From Microvelia longipes (Eukaryota; Arthropoda; Insecta; Hemiptera; Veliidae): a stretch of DNA of 64,000 bases. Position 1 is the first letter of the stretch, and every line of letters begins with the position of its first letter. The stretch covers positions 63,877 to 127,876 of the forward strand of contig JACMZG010001914.1 of assembly GCA_018340805.1 (NCBI GenBank), given 5' to 3'. The notes below the pieces were generated by a model, which was not told the origin of the DNA, made no database searches, and saw only the letters and a program-made list of their open reading frames with translations. The position numbers and the translations under genes were made by a program. Of this stretch, positions 10,812 to 24,080 are shown in pieces.

Positions 10812-11924
10812 GTTATTTATATTATTTTGTGAGGTTTAATTTATGCTGATGAATTAGCCAGTCTGTATTATTCAAATTCTCATTTACCTTTGTTTCAAGT
10901 AAAAAAACAAAAGTAAGGTTATTTCATATTATCCGTGATCAAACTTGGTGAATCGCAATTAAACAAACCCTTTTTATTCACAAAATCCGTTTTATGAAAA
11001 CGGGATTTGAACAGGAGGATCAGTTTGGAGTGAAATATAAGGAGGGACATGGTAAATCCCTAATTACAATCACACCCGAATTTGAAACGAATGTATGCTC
11101 CATGGCGTTCTATGATAAAAACACATGGTTATATTCCAATAAATTTCCAATTTTATCCCCACGCATAATTGAGCTAAAGTAAATCGATACCCCCCCCCCC
11201 CCTACAGTAGATATTTTTATAAACCACAAATCATTTGCAAGTCGCATAAGGGTTTGTTTAAAGAATAAACCCTCTTTAAATTCGTGATACCCAAATAACA
11301 TTTTGTGACAGAGCGGGGATTCTCATAGGGTTAAAGGTTGAGAAAAAGCAACAAATATTCGATTTAATTTAAATTTTACGCCAATTTGAAATTATGAATA
11401 GTGACAAACATAATGCTGGGAAACTCGTGAATATTCAAAACTCGAGTGTTTGGCTTCTGAGTGAGGAAAAAAATTTCCCTACTAGTGAAATCACTTGGAG
11501 ACATTAAATTGGAACAACCAAGGAAATACTCAATATTAAATTTATACGCCAATATACATGATGACATCACATAATTTTTTGCATGTTAATCTAATAGAGT
11601 CTATAAACCATGACTACATTACACAACCTATGTAATTACGTACATAAATATAACCAGCATCAAATAACCGGCATCACATGCCGCTTATGTTATAATATTA
11701 TGCTTTTGTTATTATGTGATATCATGAAGTGGTATTAAGTTATATTATACACACACACAGCCGAAAAAAAAAACATTTCTCAAAAAGAACGAAGTAATAT
11801 TCAAATATCTATTGTTTTCAAAAGCATGTAGTATTTATATGGGACATGCTGATAATATATGGCCTTTTAGTAGGGTTACTACTAAAAGGAAAATTAAAAA
11901 AAAAAACACACACACAAATATATA

Positions 11925-11946
11925 TATATAATATATATATATATTA

Positions 11947-12030
<84 letters not shown>

Positions 12031-12052
12031 ATATATATATATATTATATATA

Positions 12053-12087
<35 letters not shown>
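11925..12087. repeat. (AT)n microsatellite
   Basis: Long alternating AT tract with short interruptions, preceded by a CA stretch at about 11908. Confidence 0.95.
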
Positions 12088-12694
12088 TACATTATTAGAC
12101 ATCTACTGTTCTTACTAAAAACGTTTCTTTGACATCAAGCTTGCACTAAACAATTTTAATGGCATAGCCTAATGTTATTTGTTACAACGAACCCTTTGTC
12201 AATTAATAAATCTGATACCTTCGAGAATAAATCAAATTGTTTATCCATTCTTTAAGTACATAAACTTGTTTTGATAATAAATAAAATCATCAATGCATAC
12301 TTAATGTTAGTACTACCTGAGAGTAAACTTTTAAATGCTTAAACTTGTTTGGTTAAGCTTGAATTAATCGGTTTTTAAACCTGATAATTTTATGAACTAA
12401 ATCTCAATTACTGAAAACTAGTTAATTCTCCTATTTTCACTGTCTTTCAGATTAAGAACTTTTTAATTGTCTTCTGGAAGGAAGGACGTGTTTTTCATGG
12501 CCATCCATTTTTAAATAATGCTCTTATTCAAAACCAAAATATAGAAAAAAACTTGGTGCTCATAAAAGTTAAATTCTTGGGAGTTAAGACATTATATTTT
12601 GTTAATTAAGAGCTGTATCTATCAGGGTTATCCATAATACAAGTTACACATGTTATTAAATTACTAATAAATACTGTTCAACATTCAATACCTT

Positions 12695-12800
12695 AAGTCG
12701 TGTAGGTTTAAGGGATATACCTTAAACATGCAGATTTAAGGGTTATCCCTTAAACATGCAGATTGAAGGACATAACTTGAACATGCAGGTTAAAGGGTTA
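12695..12800. repeat. ~32-bp tandem repeat, about 3 units
   Basis: Units contain TTTAAGGGTTATCCCTTAAA and ACATGCAG. Each unit is itself partly palindromic. Confidence 0.75.
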
Positions 12801-12872
12801 CTTTATGCATGACGTAAATAAAGATATTTATACCTCTTTACTTTCACAGAAAGAAAAAATGTAAAACTGTTG

Positions 12873-13125
12873 GTTTAAACTTTTGTTTATCAGGTTTTAT
12901 ACCTGATAATTGTTTAAACCTAAAAGAGGTTAATCCTGCTTGTTTAAACTTGAGTTTATCAGTTTTAAAATGTTATAATTGTTTGAGCTTGAAAGAGTTT
13001 AAACAGGTTGGTTTAAACGTTTATTTATCAGTTTTAAAACATGATCATTTTTTGAACCTAAAAGAGTTTAAACCTGTTTGTTTAAACTTGTGTTTATCAG
13101 TTTTTTTTGTGGTTATAAGATCTTG
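12873..13125. repeat. 69-bp tandem repeat, about 3.6 units
   Basis: GTTTAAAC begins units at 12873, 12942, 13011 and 13080, an exact 69-bp spacing. Each unit runs through GTTTATCAGTTTTA, a T/A-rich middle and CTAAAAGAGTTTAAACC. Confidence 0.85.
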
Positions 13126-14576
13126 ACTCATGTCTGGTAAACTATCTTAGAGCGGTGTTAAGGACCATTACTCAAGTTTAAGTGAGACTCATATATGTGT
13201 TCCTAACACAGATACAAGTCACTCTTAGGCTTGAGAAAAGGTTTATGATACTACTCTAGTCTTTTATTTAGACATTTTTACTTATAGAAATTTATTGAGA
13301 TTAATATTAGATGATTTTGCAAGTATTGTTAATGCCATTCAGATAAGTATCACTAGAGGGCCCCTCTAGTAATAGAGGAGCAAAAAAACCAATAGTGCCG
13401 GTTGAATTTTGAAACATTGAAAAAGAAGCTGAACACCATAAACTAAAATAAACAGTACGAGATTACTGTAACTTATAAATTAGACATTTAAAATACAAAA
13501 CAAAACACAAACAATGTGTGAAAAACTGACTTCAATTTATTTCTTTGTAACCTTAACTCACTCATAGAGGAGACTTCAAAGAGGTTACAGAAAGCCCTTG
13601 AAAGTTTCAAAAAGATTATTCAAGCATCTTAATGTATTCATGACCCCACTAGTAATAATTATAGCCACATATAGATTAAAATTGCCTCCTCTGAAAATAA
13701 ACAATAAAAATAATGTGTGTTTCAGAATTTATTTTAAGCTATTGTAATTTAAATATCAATTAACTAAGACAAACATATTTTGTCTTTCAATATTCTTTTT
13801 CTGAAGAAGCATTTTTTTGGCTTAGAACTTGAGTTATTTTACTTTTAAAAATAACCCATATTTACATTTATTTTTAATTAAATTCCAAGATATCTACTTT
13901 ATTAAATATTTTAAAAAACTAGTGCAAAGATTGAACAACAAATGATAGACTCTTTTAAAATAAGCAACCAGAAATTGCTTATTTCCAATTTCTTATTTCG
14001 CTTGCAAATTCATCTAATCTATTTTAAAGAAGATTTAATTTTACTCGTATTATTTTTATATAATTAAATATTATTAATTAAATTAAGTATTTTGTACATA
14101 GTTTATACTTTATTAAGTTTTGTATTTTAAGGATTTTTATAAATTTTATTTAATTCTGTTTTTAATGAAATTTGGTTATTGAATTTATTTTTCCTTTCCT
14201 TTGACAATCCTTCTAATTGACAATACCATATAAAATAATTTAGAACTCTGTGAATCAATCAAATATAGACCTGAGTAAGGATTAACATAGCTAAATTGCA
14301 AGCTTTAGGTGGTAAAATAAGAGATCTTAGTTTTCTAGAGATAGAGGATTACGTCATCTATACAAAAAAAGACATCTATTAAGGCTTTCCTGGTAAATGT
14401 AGGGGTAAATTTACATCAAATATAGTTTAATTCTAAATACCAAAAATCTAAAACAGTACTTCATCTAATTTTAAGTCTGCTCTATTTAAGCCTGGTTTCA
14501 ACTTTGTAGAAGTTGATGAGAATGGTGTTTGAAATCCTTAGAATGAGAAATGAAATATTTAACATACTTACAATTA

Positions 14577-14743
14577 GGAAAAGAACGACTTTAATTCTTC
14601 AATGCTTTTTAAACAGGAACAATATATTTCAATCCATTTGGATCATCTTCAGGAAAGTCTAAAAACAAAAGAACAAAAATATTATTAAAAAAATACTACA
14701 ATTTAAAAAAAAACATTGTAGAATCAAAGTCGTTCTTTTCTTA
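14577..14743. repeat. Foldback with ~23-bp arms
   Basis: The left end AAAAGAACGACTTTAATTCT pairs with the right end AGAATCAAAGTCGTTCTTTT. The internal sequence is AT-rich and non-coding, so it is MITE-like. Confidence 0.6.
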
Positions 14744-16199
14744 ATAGTAATTATGGAATTCTACAAAAAAGACGTTTCTCTCTTAAGAAGTTTTCACTTA
14801 CAGGTTCTTTTCAAGAAAGACCCAGTACTTCAGGATTATGCACACAAAAGTAAAAGGTTTCAATAAGGTTACACAGAGCCCCTGAGAGCCCCAAAAAGAT
14901 GTTTCAGGCTTCTCAATGTTTTTAGATAGGCTATGCCCCCACTAGTATATATCTCTCTATGACTGTTATCAATATTGTTATCAGTTTTAAATTGAGATGT
15001 CTATAAACTAGAATGTAAACAAGACAAATTTTCTGAACATTTTTGGTTGTTTATAAGATTATTTGTTTAGAAAATAAGATAAATTTAGAATTTTTCCATT
15101 AAATGACAACAAATAATAAAGCAATAAACATGCTAATTAATTTCCATTTCTGCGTATCATGGTTATCATGATATAAGGTCTAGTTAAAAATAACAGAGTG
15201 TTTATATTTTTAGAACATTTTATAAAAATTATACATTTAAAAGAATTAAAAAGTTTTTTAACATTGTTAAAGATCCCTTTAAATAGTTTATATCCTGAAA
15301 ATGAAGAACTAATTATTTTATATATGCCGTACAAGGTGAACCGACCTGCCTCTAGTGGAGAAACGGTGAACTTAAAGCAGGCCCTTCTAAAACAGCTTAT
15401 TCCAGGGGAGTTGGACCACTCTCCCACGCCCCCACCCCTATTGTATAAATTTCTACATCACTTTATTGTATGCGCTTCCTTAGATAAAGGTACAATAAAA
15501 AATTTACTTACAAAGAAATGAAAGACTGCTATTTTTCGAGTCCAAAGATGTCACGGGTATAGAAACTCGGGTATACCACGATAGAAAGAAAGTTAGTCAT
15601 ATATCATAAAAGTTAGTCACGAATTTAAAAAAATTCACACATCCACTGTAGTTTGTTACGAACAAATTGAATGATTTAAATTTACAGACAATTAACACTT
15701 CTCTTCAATATTAAAGGTAATTGAATAACTTTACGGTTTTCCGGTTTCAAAGCGTGACAATTCCCAATAAAGAATTAAACTTCAATAATTAAATTTTGAT
15801 GGAGAAACATGTTTATGTTTTGATGATAACAATAGCGGACATTTTGAAACGATCAAACGGTCAGCAAACTTTCGACGGAATGGTCATTCGACGGAACGGA
15901 CCTGACCCGGAAAAACTGATAACAGAGTAGATCTACGATTAGTGATACTGTAAAGAGGTGTAGATCTATGATTAGAATACTAAAGAAAGATGCGTTTTTC
16001 CCGCTAATTAAGAAATGTTTTAATGTAAACTTAATCAGTGCAGTTATATTGTTACTCCATATGGAACAAGCAACAGATATTACGTCAATAACTTCTAACA
16101 AAAGAAAACCAAAAAACAAAAAAGAAATATGAAGCATCTATTAATATTTACATACTATCAAATCAAAAATTTTGTACATGAAGTACTAATATTATAACA

Positions 16200-16340
16200 T
16201 TGTACTTAATATATTAAGCGAACTCATAAAAACCACAGCTCCGGCTGATTTGAATTATGTATTTGAATTAATTTGAATTGCATGTTAAGTTATATGAATC
16301 TTGGTTATTCATTCAATAAATTATTATTATTATTATTATA
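16200..16340 (+). mobile_element. Probable 3' tail of a LINE-type retroelement, ending (TTA)n
   Basis: A non-coding segment with CATTCAATAAATTATTATTA leads into a (TTA)n run at 16319-16338. That is a typical non-LTR 3' end. No reverse transcriptase sequence is attached, so assignment is by tail form only. Confidence 0.4.
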
Positions 16341-16685
16341 CCACGATACCAGAATCAGTTGTTTTAGGGTTGAGAAATATTACTCTATAAGACATGTTGA
16401 AAAACAGTCAAATTTAAATAGTTTAGACGGAAATTTAATTTCATGAATATATTTATTCCGACTCATAGCACTATTCATATATTTTATGAAATTATATAAA
16501 TCAACACAAGAACCCAACCAAATGCAAACAATTTACCTCCTCCATTTAAAATTAAATTTTAAAAACGTATTTTGGCGAGTGCCTAATTTTTTTGAATAAG
16601 TAGTTCTTCTCATAATGTATTTGGTTTAAATGGAGTACCTCTGCTACTGATTTCTTTATTAACACGTCTATTTGTTTCTTTATAG

Positions 16686-17019
16686 GAATATATCATCTGC
16701 ACAAAATTTAACAGTAGGTATCGTCGCTCTGGGTGAAGGATGGCATAATTACCACCACTCCTTCCCCTGGGACTACAAGGCTTCCGAGCTTTTCAGCATC
16801 AACTCAACCACAAGGTTTATCAACTTCGCTGCCAAGCTTGGTTTAGCTTACGATCTGAAAGAAGCATCACCCGAACTCATCAAAAGAAAAATCAAGAGAA
16901 ACAACGAGAGTAAAGTAATCAAAGCCAACCCCCACGAAGGAGAGATATGGGGATGGGATGATAAAGATATGACTAAAGAAGAAAGGGATTTAATTTCTAT
17001 TAAGAAGAAGGGCGATTGA
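16686..17019 (+). CDS. Desaturase last exon, distal copy (4b); alternative terminal exon or paralog remnant
   Basis: The acceptor is TTTGTTTCTTTATAG ending at 16685, in the same phase as exon 4a, and the stop TGA is at 17017-17019. It encodes KNISSAQNLTVG, GEGWHNYHH (box 3), FPWDYKASEL, AKLGLAYDLKEAS, a short Lys-rich linker, WGWDDKDM and a C-terminal KKGD (KKXX form). Joined to exons 1-3 it gives 375 residues. An AATAAA signal lies at 17192-17197. No second copy of exons 1-3 is present between 10.8 and 16.7 kb, so the exon has no private upstream exons. The frame is fully open and its substitutions are conservative, which argues for function. It could instead be what is left of a tandem duplicate gene. 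Confidence 0.85.
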
Positions 17020-18519
17020 AACACCATTTTTCAGAGCAAGGAAACCTAATCGGTATAGAGTATATATCGTTGTGACTTGGTTATGAGAAAAGACGAGCTC
17101 TGTCGGTTATAACATTATTATATAGGACCTTCATGAAGGGGTTTTTTAATCGAAATGCTTATTATGAAAAATTTAATGGTATAAAATGACGAATAAATGA
17201 AGTATGCACTTATGAACTTAAAAAAGATATTGAACATAGGACTTATAATCCTGCTCATAGATTTAAACTCTTGTTCGTTTGCAAGTCAGTTTCAATTTCA
17301 TGTTAAATGTCATTTGGTCTACATTTGTAAACGGTTCTATCCGAGATTTTACTTATATGATAAAACAGGATCGTATATAACAAATGTCCTGGTAACCGGG
17401 GGTTATTATTACTCAATCGTAATGTTATAGAATGCTGCTTTAAGCAAAGATTTAACAGACAGATTTAAAACAAAAATAGAGGGCTGTAATTAATTAACAT
17501 TAAAACATAAAATGGTTAAGTACTTCCTTGCTCTGCGAAATGTTTACTTATCCTGTTTATAAATTTAACGGTTGTGCTACTGTTAGTGATTGTTCTCAAA
17601 CCAAAACTTAGTCAAACTTAAATTATTTCTTAATGACTTCAATTTATTAAATTACACATCGATTTATAAGATCCAATAAATTATTTTGTTAATTACTTAT
17701 TATTATTTTTAATTTCATTTCATTCATAACCCCTATCATCCGGCCCAAAACGTTCTCTAAGCGCTCACACTCCCTGTGGCCACTTCGCGACTACATTTGG
17801 TTGTATTTGTTACATTGCATTTTACTGATATGTTATAATTGGCAAATGTTCAATATGTAGACCAATTCGTCCAATAAGTGCTATGGAAGGTACGTTTGCT
17901 TCTATCTATTTGTATCATAAAACGTGCATGGGGTCAGTAAAGTTTCCATGTCGCGTTATCCTCCTGTTTAAGATTCTTGTATTAGCGCACGGTTATAATC
18001 AGTGGATAGCATAAGAAAATAATGTTTTAAGAACCAATATGAGATTTCCCCGATATGAAATTGTGGGCGTAGTTTATCTATCATCTAGGAGTAAACTCAT
18101 TGGCTCCCTCGCATTATTTTAGCGCACTATCAACTGATTATAACCCTATGTTTTACTATAACGGATCTCCGTAGCCGTTGGCCTCGTGATAAGCGAATTT
18201 TGAAATGAGTGTTTCCGCTTCAGTCGATTGGCCGCATTTTGGCTCTGGGTTATGGTGTCCTTTTCATTCGACTTTAAAAGATTTAAATTTGGTTATCCAG
18301 TTGTGTTATGCAACTATGGTGGGTCAAATCGAGCTCAAATCGGCTTAATCGTTTTAACAATAAACTATTCAAGTATTATTACCCTTTTTTCACATATGTT
18401 TAAGGATATATGAGTTATTAATAAGGTTTATGACGTCATAAACTGTATGACGGGCATTTATATTTGTTTAATTAGTACGAGTTAATAAGCGATGATAAGT
18501 AGTCAAAGTATTTAAGTAT
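17020..18519. other. Downstream region of the desaturase locus, no further gene recognised
   Basis: It includes the probable 3' UTR of exon 4b, with AATAAA at 17192. The open frame at 17197-17430 is not conserved in any way I can see. An inverted pair of GGTTATAATCAGT-GATAG occurs at about 17990-18008 and 18126-18145. Confidence 0.6.
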
Positions 18520-18522
18520 AAG

Positions 18523-18561
<39 letters not shown>

Positions 18562-19331
18562 TATATTATAATATATATTATATATATTGGTGAAAGTTTT
18601 TTTACCACCTACAATACCTTAATTTCCATAAAAAAAACGTTTTGAACGAATAAATCTGTTCAAAATCAAATTCCTAATTAATTTAGAGGCAGTATTCGTG
18701 TTTGAAAAACCCGTTTCAGCAAAAACGTTCAAATTTAAAACAAAAGATATTTTGGAACCACAATACATGTTTTTTAATCAAGAAAACTATTTTGGATCTA
18801 GAAAAGATATATTAGAACCAGGAAAATATATTTTAAACAGGTAAATATCTGAAATCGAGACAATATTTTGAAGAAAAGTAAATTTCAGGGAAACCCCGGC
18901 TCTTGTTCTCTGGGGGGTTCCAGGGTTAAAAAAGTCACAAAATTTTCAAAAAGTGTTTAGATTGAACTGAAGTTTTTTGCCCTTGTAGGGCTATGTATGG
19001 TTTGCAAAAATACGAAGTTACATTGCATTATTAGTATTACTTCTGTTTTAATTATTTGGATTAAATATAACATAATGTAAACAAATCACTTTTTTTACTA
19101 ATTCATTTAAAAATTTGCATATATCGTGGCAGTATGCTATTTATGCAAACTAAAAATATGACGAACCACGTGGCCACAAAGCGGCTACAGGGAGGCAATG
19201 GGGCCGCGAAGTTACCCCCAACGCTGAGGCCACGTAGCGGCCAATTGTACTTATTTATTATTTTTCTCCGAAACTTGTAGTGACCCCTTACCCCCAGAAA
19301 CCCCTCGTGTCCCACAGGTTGGGAATCACTG
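18520..19331. mobile_element. Repeat family D, ending in a hAT-like terminus
   Basis: An (AT)n start at 18520-18590 is followed by sequence shared with 33150-33810 (AAATACGAAGTTACATT, AATGTAAACAAATCAC, ATGACGAACCA, then GTGGCC-GCGGCC blocks). The right end, read on the other strand, begins CAGTGATTCCCAACCTGTGG at 19331. That matches the general CAGTG-TTC-CAACC form of hAT ends. No transposase is seen, and the matching left terminus was not found. Confidence 0.55.
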
Positions 19332-19339
19332 TTCTACAA

Positions 19340-20535
19340 GCTTCTGAAAAAAATAAACGAATACCCCTTTATAATGGTAAAGTATACTATCAAAACGATG
19401 CATGTATGCTGCATTGCTATAGTATACTTTAAGTTTCTAAGGAGTACCCACTGACCCACTTTGTCAGGTGGTATGATTATTTCTTTTTTGAAATTCTATT
19501 TAATTTTACCTTGACGACCAAAACCCTTTTTCTTTGTAATTTTTTCGGAAATATGGAATCTTTGACAACATTGTGCCAACTATTTGAGTCAAGTACCCTT
19601 CCAATAATCAAATATTATATTTTAATGATTGCAAGATTATATTTTAAGGGGTTTGTTGGATATTTTTGTTATCACACCCCCTTTTAGCGACCATCGTATT
19701 TAATATCAAATTAAAACTAAGCATAAAATGTATTTAAATATATATATAAAATAAATTTCTAATTTTAATGTAAATAAAAATAGAATTTTGATGTAAATAA
19801 TATTACTTAAATTTGAATTTATATCAATTAATATAGTATTTAAATATTTTATAAGTGAATGAAGAAATAATAAGTGAATATTATTTATTGATAAGAAGCA
19901 TAAAAAGTCATAAAATTTAAATATATAATATTTTCAATGGCATACAATCGTCATGATCTAAGCGGCAGAAATTATAAAAATAATTTTATATACTCCTTGT
20001 ATCGTAAATCCCAAGTCGCTAGCAGGGTGGGAAAATCACTTTACCGCCTTGGATGAGGAAAAAAGAGTAATATCAAAATATAGTGAATTTATAATATTAA
20101 TATACTATAAACAAAAAAACAAGTATATTTTGTTATATTATGTTGGTAGCGATTTAAATCAGCTGCTTTTCGAGATGGTTATATCAGGTTGAATATATAT
20201 AATACAATCTATTATAGATACAAGGGTATTATAGATAATAATAAGTAAGGTAGGTCATATGTTCGTCGACCAACTTGTCTTTGTAATAGAGTTAGAGTTT
20301 GAATATATTATAGCCTCAAGCAAAAGTAAAATTAACTCCATTGGCAAGCCTCAGGAGCTAAATAATTGATCTACCTCAGCCTAACGGCCTCGGGAGCAAA
20401 TGTATATTTCTGTTCTGTAGAAACTGAACATCATGGGTGAAAACATGCTTTGATCTCTTGATGCATAAATAATTATTTCAGTGTTATATTATCTTTATTT
20501 AATTTTATGAATTTAAGGCAATGAACGGTGAACAA
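19340..20535. other. AT-rich stretch without recognised features
   Basis: Low-complexity AT-rich DNA. No convincing gene, RNA or repeat structure seen beyond short poly-A/T blocks. Confidence 0.5.
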
Positions 20536-21117
20536 GTTATAAAATCGGGTTCGGGGTACCTCGGAACTTTTCCTCCTCATATCGGATTCCCTACGCTCAT
20601 CCTACTTCGAACTCGCTTTGCTCGTCCTCCAAATATACAAGTCGTTAAATTTATACTGCTAATGTCTCCGGGCCTGCTTCACTCGTCCTATGATAGTAAA
20701 TACATCCGTTTCATACCCATTGGTCACCCATCCAGGCACTGACCACGCTCGATGCTTCTTAACTTTCAGAATCCAACATTAATCATAGATATACTTGTCG
20801 TATTGAAATACGAAATTACGTATTGGTATACTTTTTTATTACGTATAGTTTTACATATGTAATGAATTTCAGCTGAATTGGATTATTTTTCGATTTTATA
20901 TAATTTTTTAAAAACGTACCCAAGTCATTCGATAAAAGTCGATTTAATACTGATAATTAAAAACTTAGCACATATGTTAGTGTTATGGGTTCATGCGCGC
21001 TAAATCTTAAATTGATGACAACATTATCTACGTTTTATGATTTTTTTAAAAATGATTGCTGATTCATTTCTGTGTTTCTCGCGAGCCTGTGCTCATGCAA
21101 CACATATGGGTTGGTTA
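20536..21117 (+). repeat. 5' part of repeat family B-A, interrupted by an LTR element
   Basis: It begins TCGGGTTCGGGGTACCTCGG, then CCTCATATCGGATTCCCTACGCTC and GACTCGC-like blocks. It runs through the TTAGCACATATGTTAGTGTTA segment. The expected 3' module is missing here but appears at 24205-24530, just beyond the LTR element. Confidence 0.7.
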
Positions 21118-21122
21118 GAATT

Positions 21123-24080
21123 TGTTAGCGCAGTATAATATTCATTATTAATTAACACGATGACTGAACAAAACTAAGAATCGATATAATTAAAGACATA
21201 TGATTGACATAAGTTACTTTAGATGAACAAGTATATCAAAATATATATAAATTAACAAATCCGCCCCTATACTTGTTCCTAAAGTAACCTCGAATAAAAA
21301 CCTTCAATATGCTCGCTTACAACTTACACTAACCACTCAAAACAATTACCTCAACAAAATAAATACTTTACTAATGAATTAATACATCCGATTATAAATT
21401 TTCTTACTTACTTGAGACTTCTAATACCTTAATTAATTTTTGGGTTGAATGCTTTGTAAAAAATCATTCTTTTTGGTCGATCTGTTCACCACCTGGCTCT
21501 ACTTGTCAATGCTTTTTGCGGATTCTGAATTCTCTTATACTCGATCTTTAAATTTATAAATTTGATTTGCAACACAATCCTTCTACTTCGGTATTAATTA
21601 ATTTAATTCCTTTTCGATTTTTCTAAAAATTTACATTCTCTAGATTCAATACCTTTTTGAGTTTTTGATGTTCATAGATCATATACGCTTTTTCTAATTT
21701 AGAATACCCTACATATCCCGCTTCGGTGTTATTGATCAATTTCTTTTCGTGGTCGATTTTTCCGTCCCAAAAGTAACATTCACACGCCAATACCCCGAAG
21801 ATGTTTTCACTAGGTTTTTTACCGAAAAATTTTCTTCAGGGTAATATATGTCGTTTCTCTTATTTGGAGTACGATTTTAATGGTAAGGTGCCAGTACCCA
21901 CTGCCCGGCCCAAAATTTTAATGGCAAACTCGGGTCTTACCAAGTAAAGTACTCGCGCGCCCTTCAACTATCGAACGGTTAGCCCTTTCTGCCCACTCCA
22001 TTTGATTTTGGCGAGTAAGCAGTTAGTTTAATTGCTGTCTATTCCTACATTTTTTAGTAACTTTAGTAACCCTTATATTTAACGAATTCCGTCCCCATTA
22101 TCGGCTTGAATCTTTTTAACTTATTTTCAAATATTATTTGCGCCAAGTATAAATTCTTCTGTTTTCGAACGTTTCCGTGACTTTTCTTTTTAAAAAAAAA
22201 TAAGTAAAAATTTTTCGGGAATGATATCCACTATTGTTAATATATTAACTTGATCTTCCATAGACTCAGTTTCTCTACAGGTCCTATCAGTCAACATGTA
22301 TTAATTCAAGTATGTGTTTTGATTGTGCAACATCTACTTGCTTGAATTACTTGCCTTAGAATATTATTGTTTATGCAAGATAAACATCGTTCATTTTCGT
22401 TCTTTATCGATATCTATGTTTTCTAACCATATTGTTATTTAATCAAGTTATCTAAGTTATCTATCGTTACATGCTCAGACGTTATGCCACAACTCATCTA
22501 CTAAGCCACTGTGCACGCATACTCACACTCTCATGACAACAACAAATATTTACACGCTCTGCATACAACATCACACTCACCACAGCACTCTCAACTATCC
22601 ACACTTATCATTAAATCTAACACTCTGGTATTCGAGGGGTTTAATTAGAAACTGAAATTAAATTACCCTTTTAGTTGATCGCGGGTACCCAGCAAGACGT
22701 TCCTGAGGTAGTAATCGGGCAAATCCTTCCTTCTTTATCTTTTACAGTCTCCAACTCTTTCAAGGCTCTTTATAATGCTGTCCATCAGCAATTCTTATTT
22801 TCTTATCACACTTTTCTGAGCGGTTGGTGGTAATGATTTGGTCGTAGGTTATTTTATGTTTGTGCTAGCTTTTTCCGCTGTCTTACAATCACTTTGTCTT
22901 ATCGTGAGATTTATTACTCGTTTCATCATATTTTAATTGCGTTCCACGCAACATCGCATGTTTCATCACTTTCTTCTTCATCAATCGGTTGCTTTCAAAT
23001 TTTCGCGTTGATGTTTTTCTGTTTTTGATTTTCTTTATCAGACTTTTTTGACCCATTTACTTTCATTACTGTTTTACTTCTTTATTTTTGTTTCTTGGGT
23101 TTAACCAAAATCCTTTGCCAAGTGATGAATCCTTTTTTGCACACAAAGCATTTCTGTCAAAACGTATGTTTCTTCCCGTACCAGCTTTAAATGCGATATT
23201 TCGGTTCTGGACTTATCTTTTTTCTTTTCTAATTGCTGTCCAATTTAAAAACTTCTCCTATTTTGTTCAATTGTCGCAATCTGGCGTCTTGTGGTCGAAT
23301 TGGCTAGCGATATGGTTAATAATTTATTGGCAACCCTCGTTAAAATTCTATATTACATCCTTCATTACAGATATCAGCCCGAGTGTTCTGGCCTCTTCAA
23401 CAAGGTCTTTCAGCTCGATCTAGGTACAATTTCGCCCGTTTCTTTCTTCCTTTCATTTTTTAGACGAGCTAAATCATTTCTGACTTCCGCCTTTTTATAG
23501 CAGGTTGTCGGTCGCAACCTATCATCTAAGCGTTTCTGATCTTCTTTTGATGTTTTTTAGCGGACAATATCAAAGCAACATATGCATCCTCCATTGAGCA
23601 TGATTATTGATTTGCACATGGCCGTTTCAGATTTCTGTTTATTCTGCCACGTCATTATATAGTCTACCACTCCTTGTATTTGGAGCATGACTTTCTAAAC
23701 CACGTTTAAGCCCTTTTGCTTTTAGCACCGACATAGCCTCAAACTTTCCATGGCACATAATTCTTTCCCGTTGAATAACGGTATTTTATTCCAATCATTT
23801 TCTATATAATATTTTTTTTTAATTTGACTTTTTTGTCAAAAAAATATTAAAATTTAATTATTTTTGACGTTACTCACAATTATATTTACTTCCTGGGTTC
23901 ATTGCCCTTCAGTCCCTTTTCTTAGTCTGGTGCCATAACCTTGTTAGCGCCAAGTATTAATATATTAGTAATTAACACGATGGAACTGACAAACTAAGGA
24001 ATGATCATTATTTAAGGACATTGATTGACATAAGTTACGTTTAGAGAACAAGTAATAAAAATATAATATTAAATCTAACA
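21123..24080 (-). mobile_element. Internally deleted, decayed Ty1/copia-like LTR retrotransposon
   Basis: Two direct repeats, 21123-21257 and 23942-24080, start TGTTAGCG and end TAACA and are clearly related along their length: LTRs with TG...CA ends. Flanks GAATT and GAAAT may be a decayed 5-bp target duplication. On the - strand, the bases after the right LTR read AAGGTTATGGCACCAGACT, resembling the copia-type primer site that pairs with initiator tRNA. The - strand interior has many stops and frameshifts. It still shows a gag-like start (FNGKELCAMES), a damaged zinc knuckle near 23.1 kb (CFVCKK...HHLAKD), an integrase Asp motif (QADNG, about 22084-22111) and SPKSNG near 22.0 kb. The reverse transcriptase/RNase H part appears absent, since the left LTR follows the end of integrase. 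Confidence 0.75.

Larger units (their letters stand above)
10812..16685. other. Region between the two desaturase last exons
   Basis: This is 3' UTR of the short isoform, then sequence that is intronic if exon 4b is used. It holds a C-run at 11191-11202, an (AT)n tract, short tandem repeats at 12.7-13.1 kb, a foldback at 14.58-14.74 kb and a LINE-like tail at 16.2-16.34 kb. A related block (GGTTACAGAAAGCCC ... CCCCACTAGTA) occurs at about 13580-13660 and 14870-14950. The open frame at 15198-15521 (107 codons) resembles nothing I know. No desaturase exons 1-3 are present here. Confidence 0.7.

Noticed and set aside
15198..15521. 107-codon frame between the two desaturase last exons
   Set aside because: No recognisable domain, AT-driven codon use, no splice or promoter context, and an overlapping frame on the other strand is equally open.
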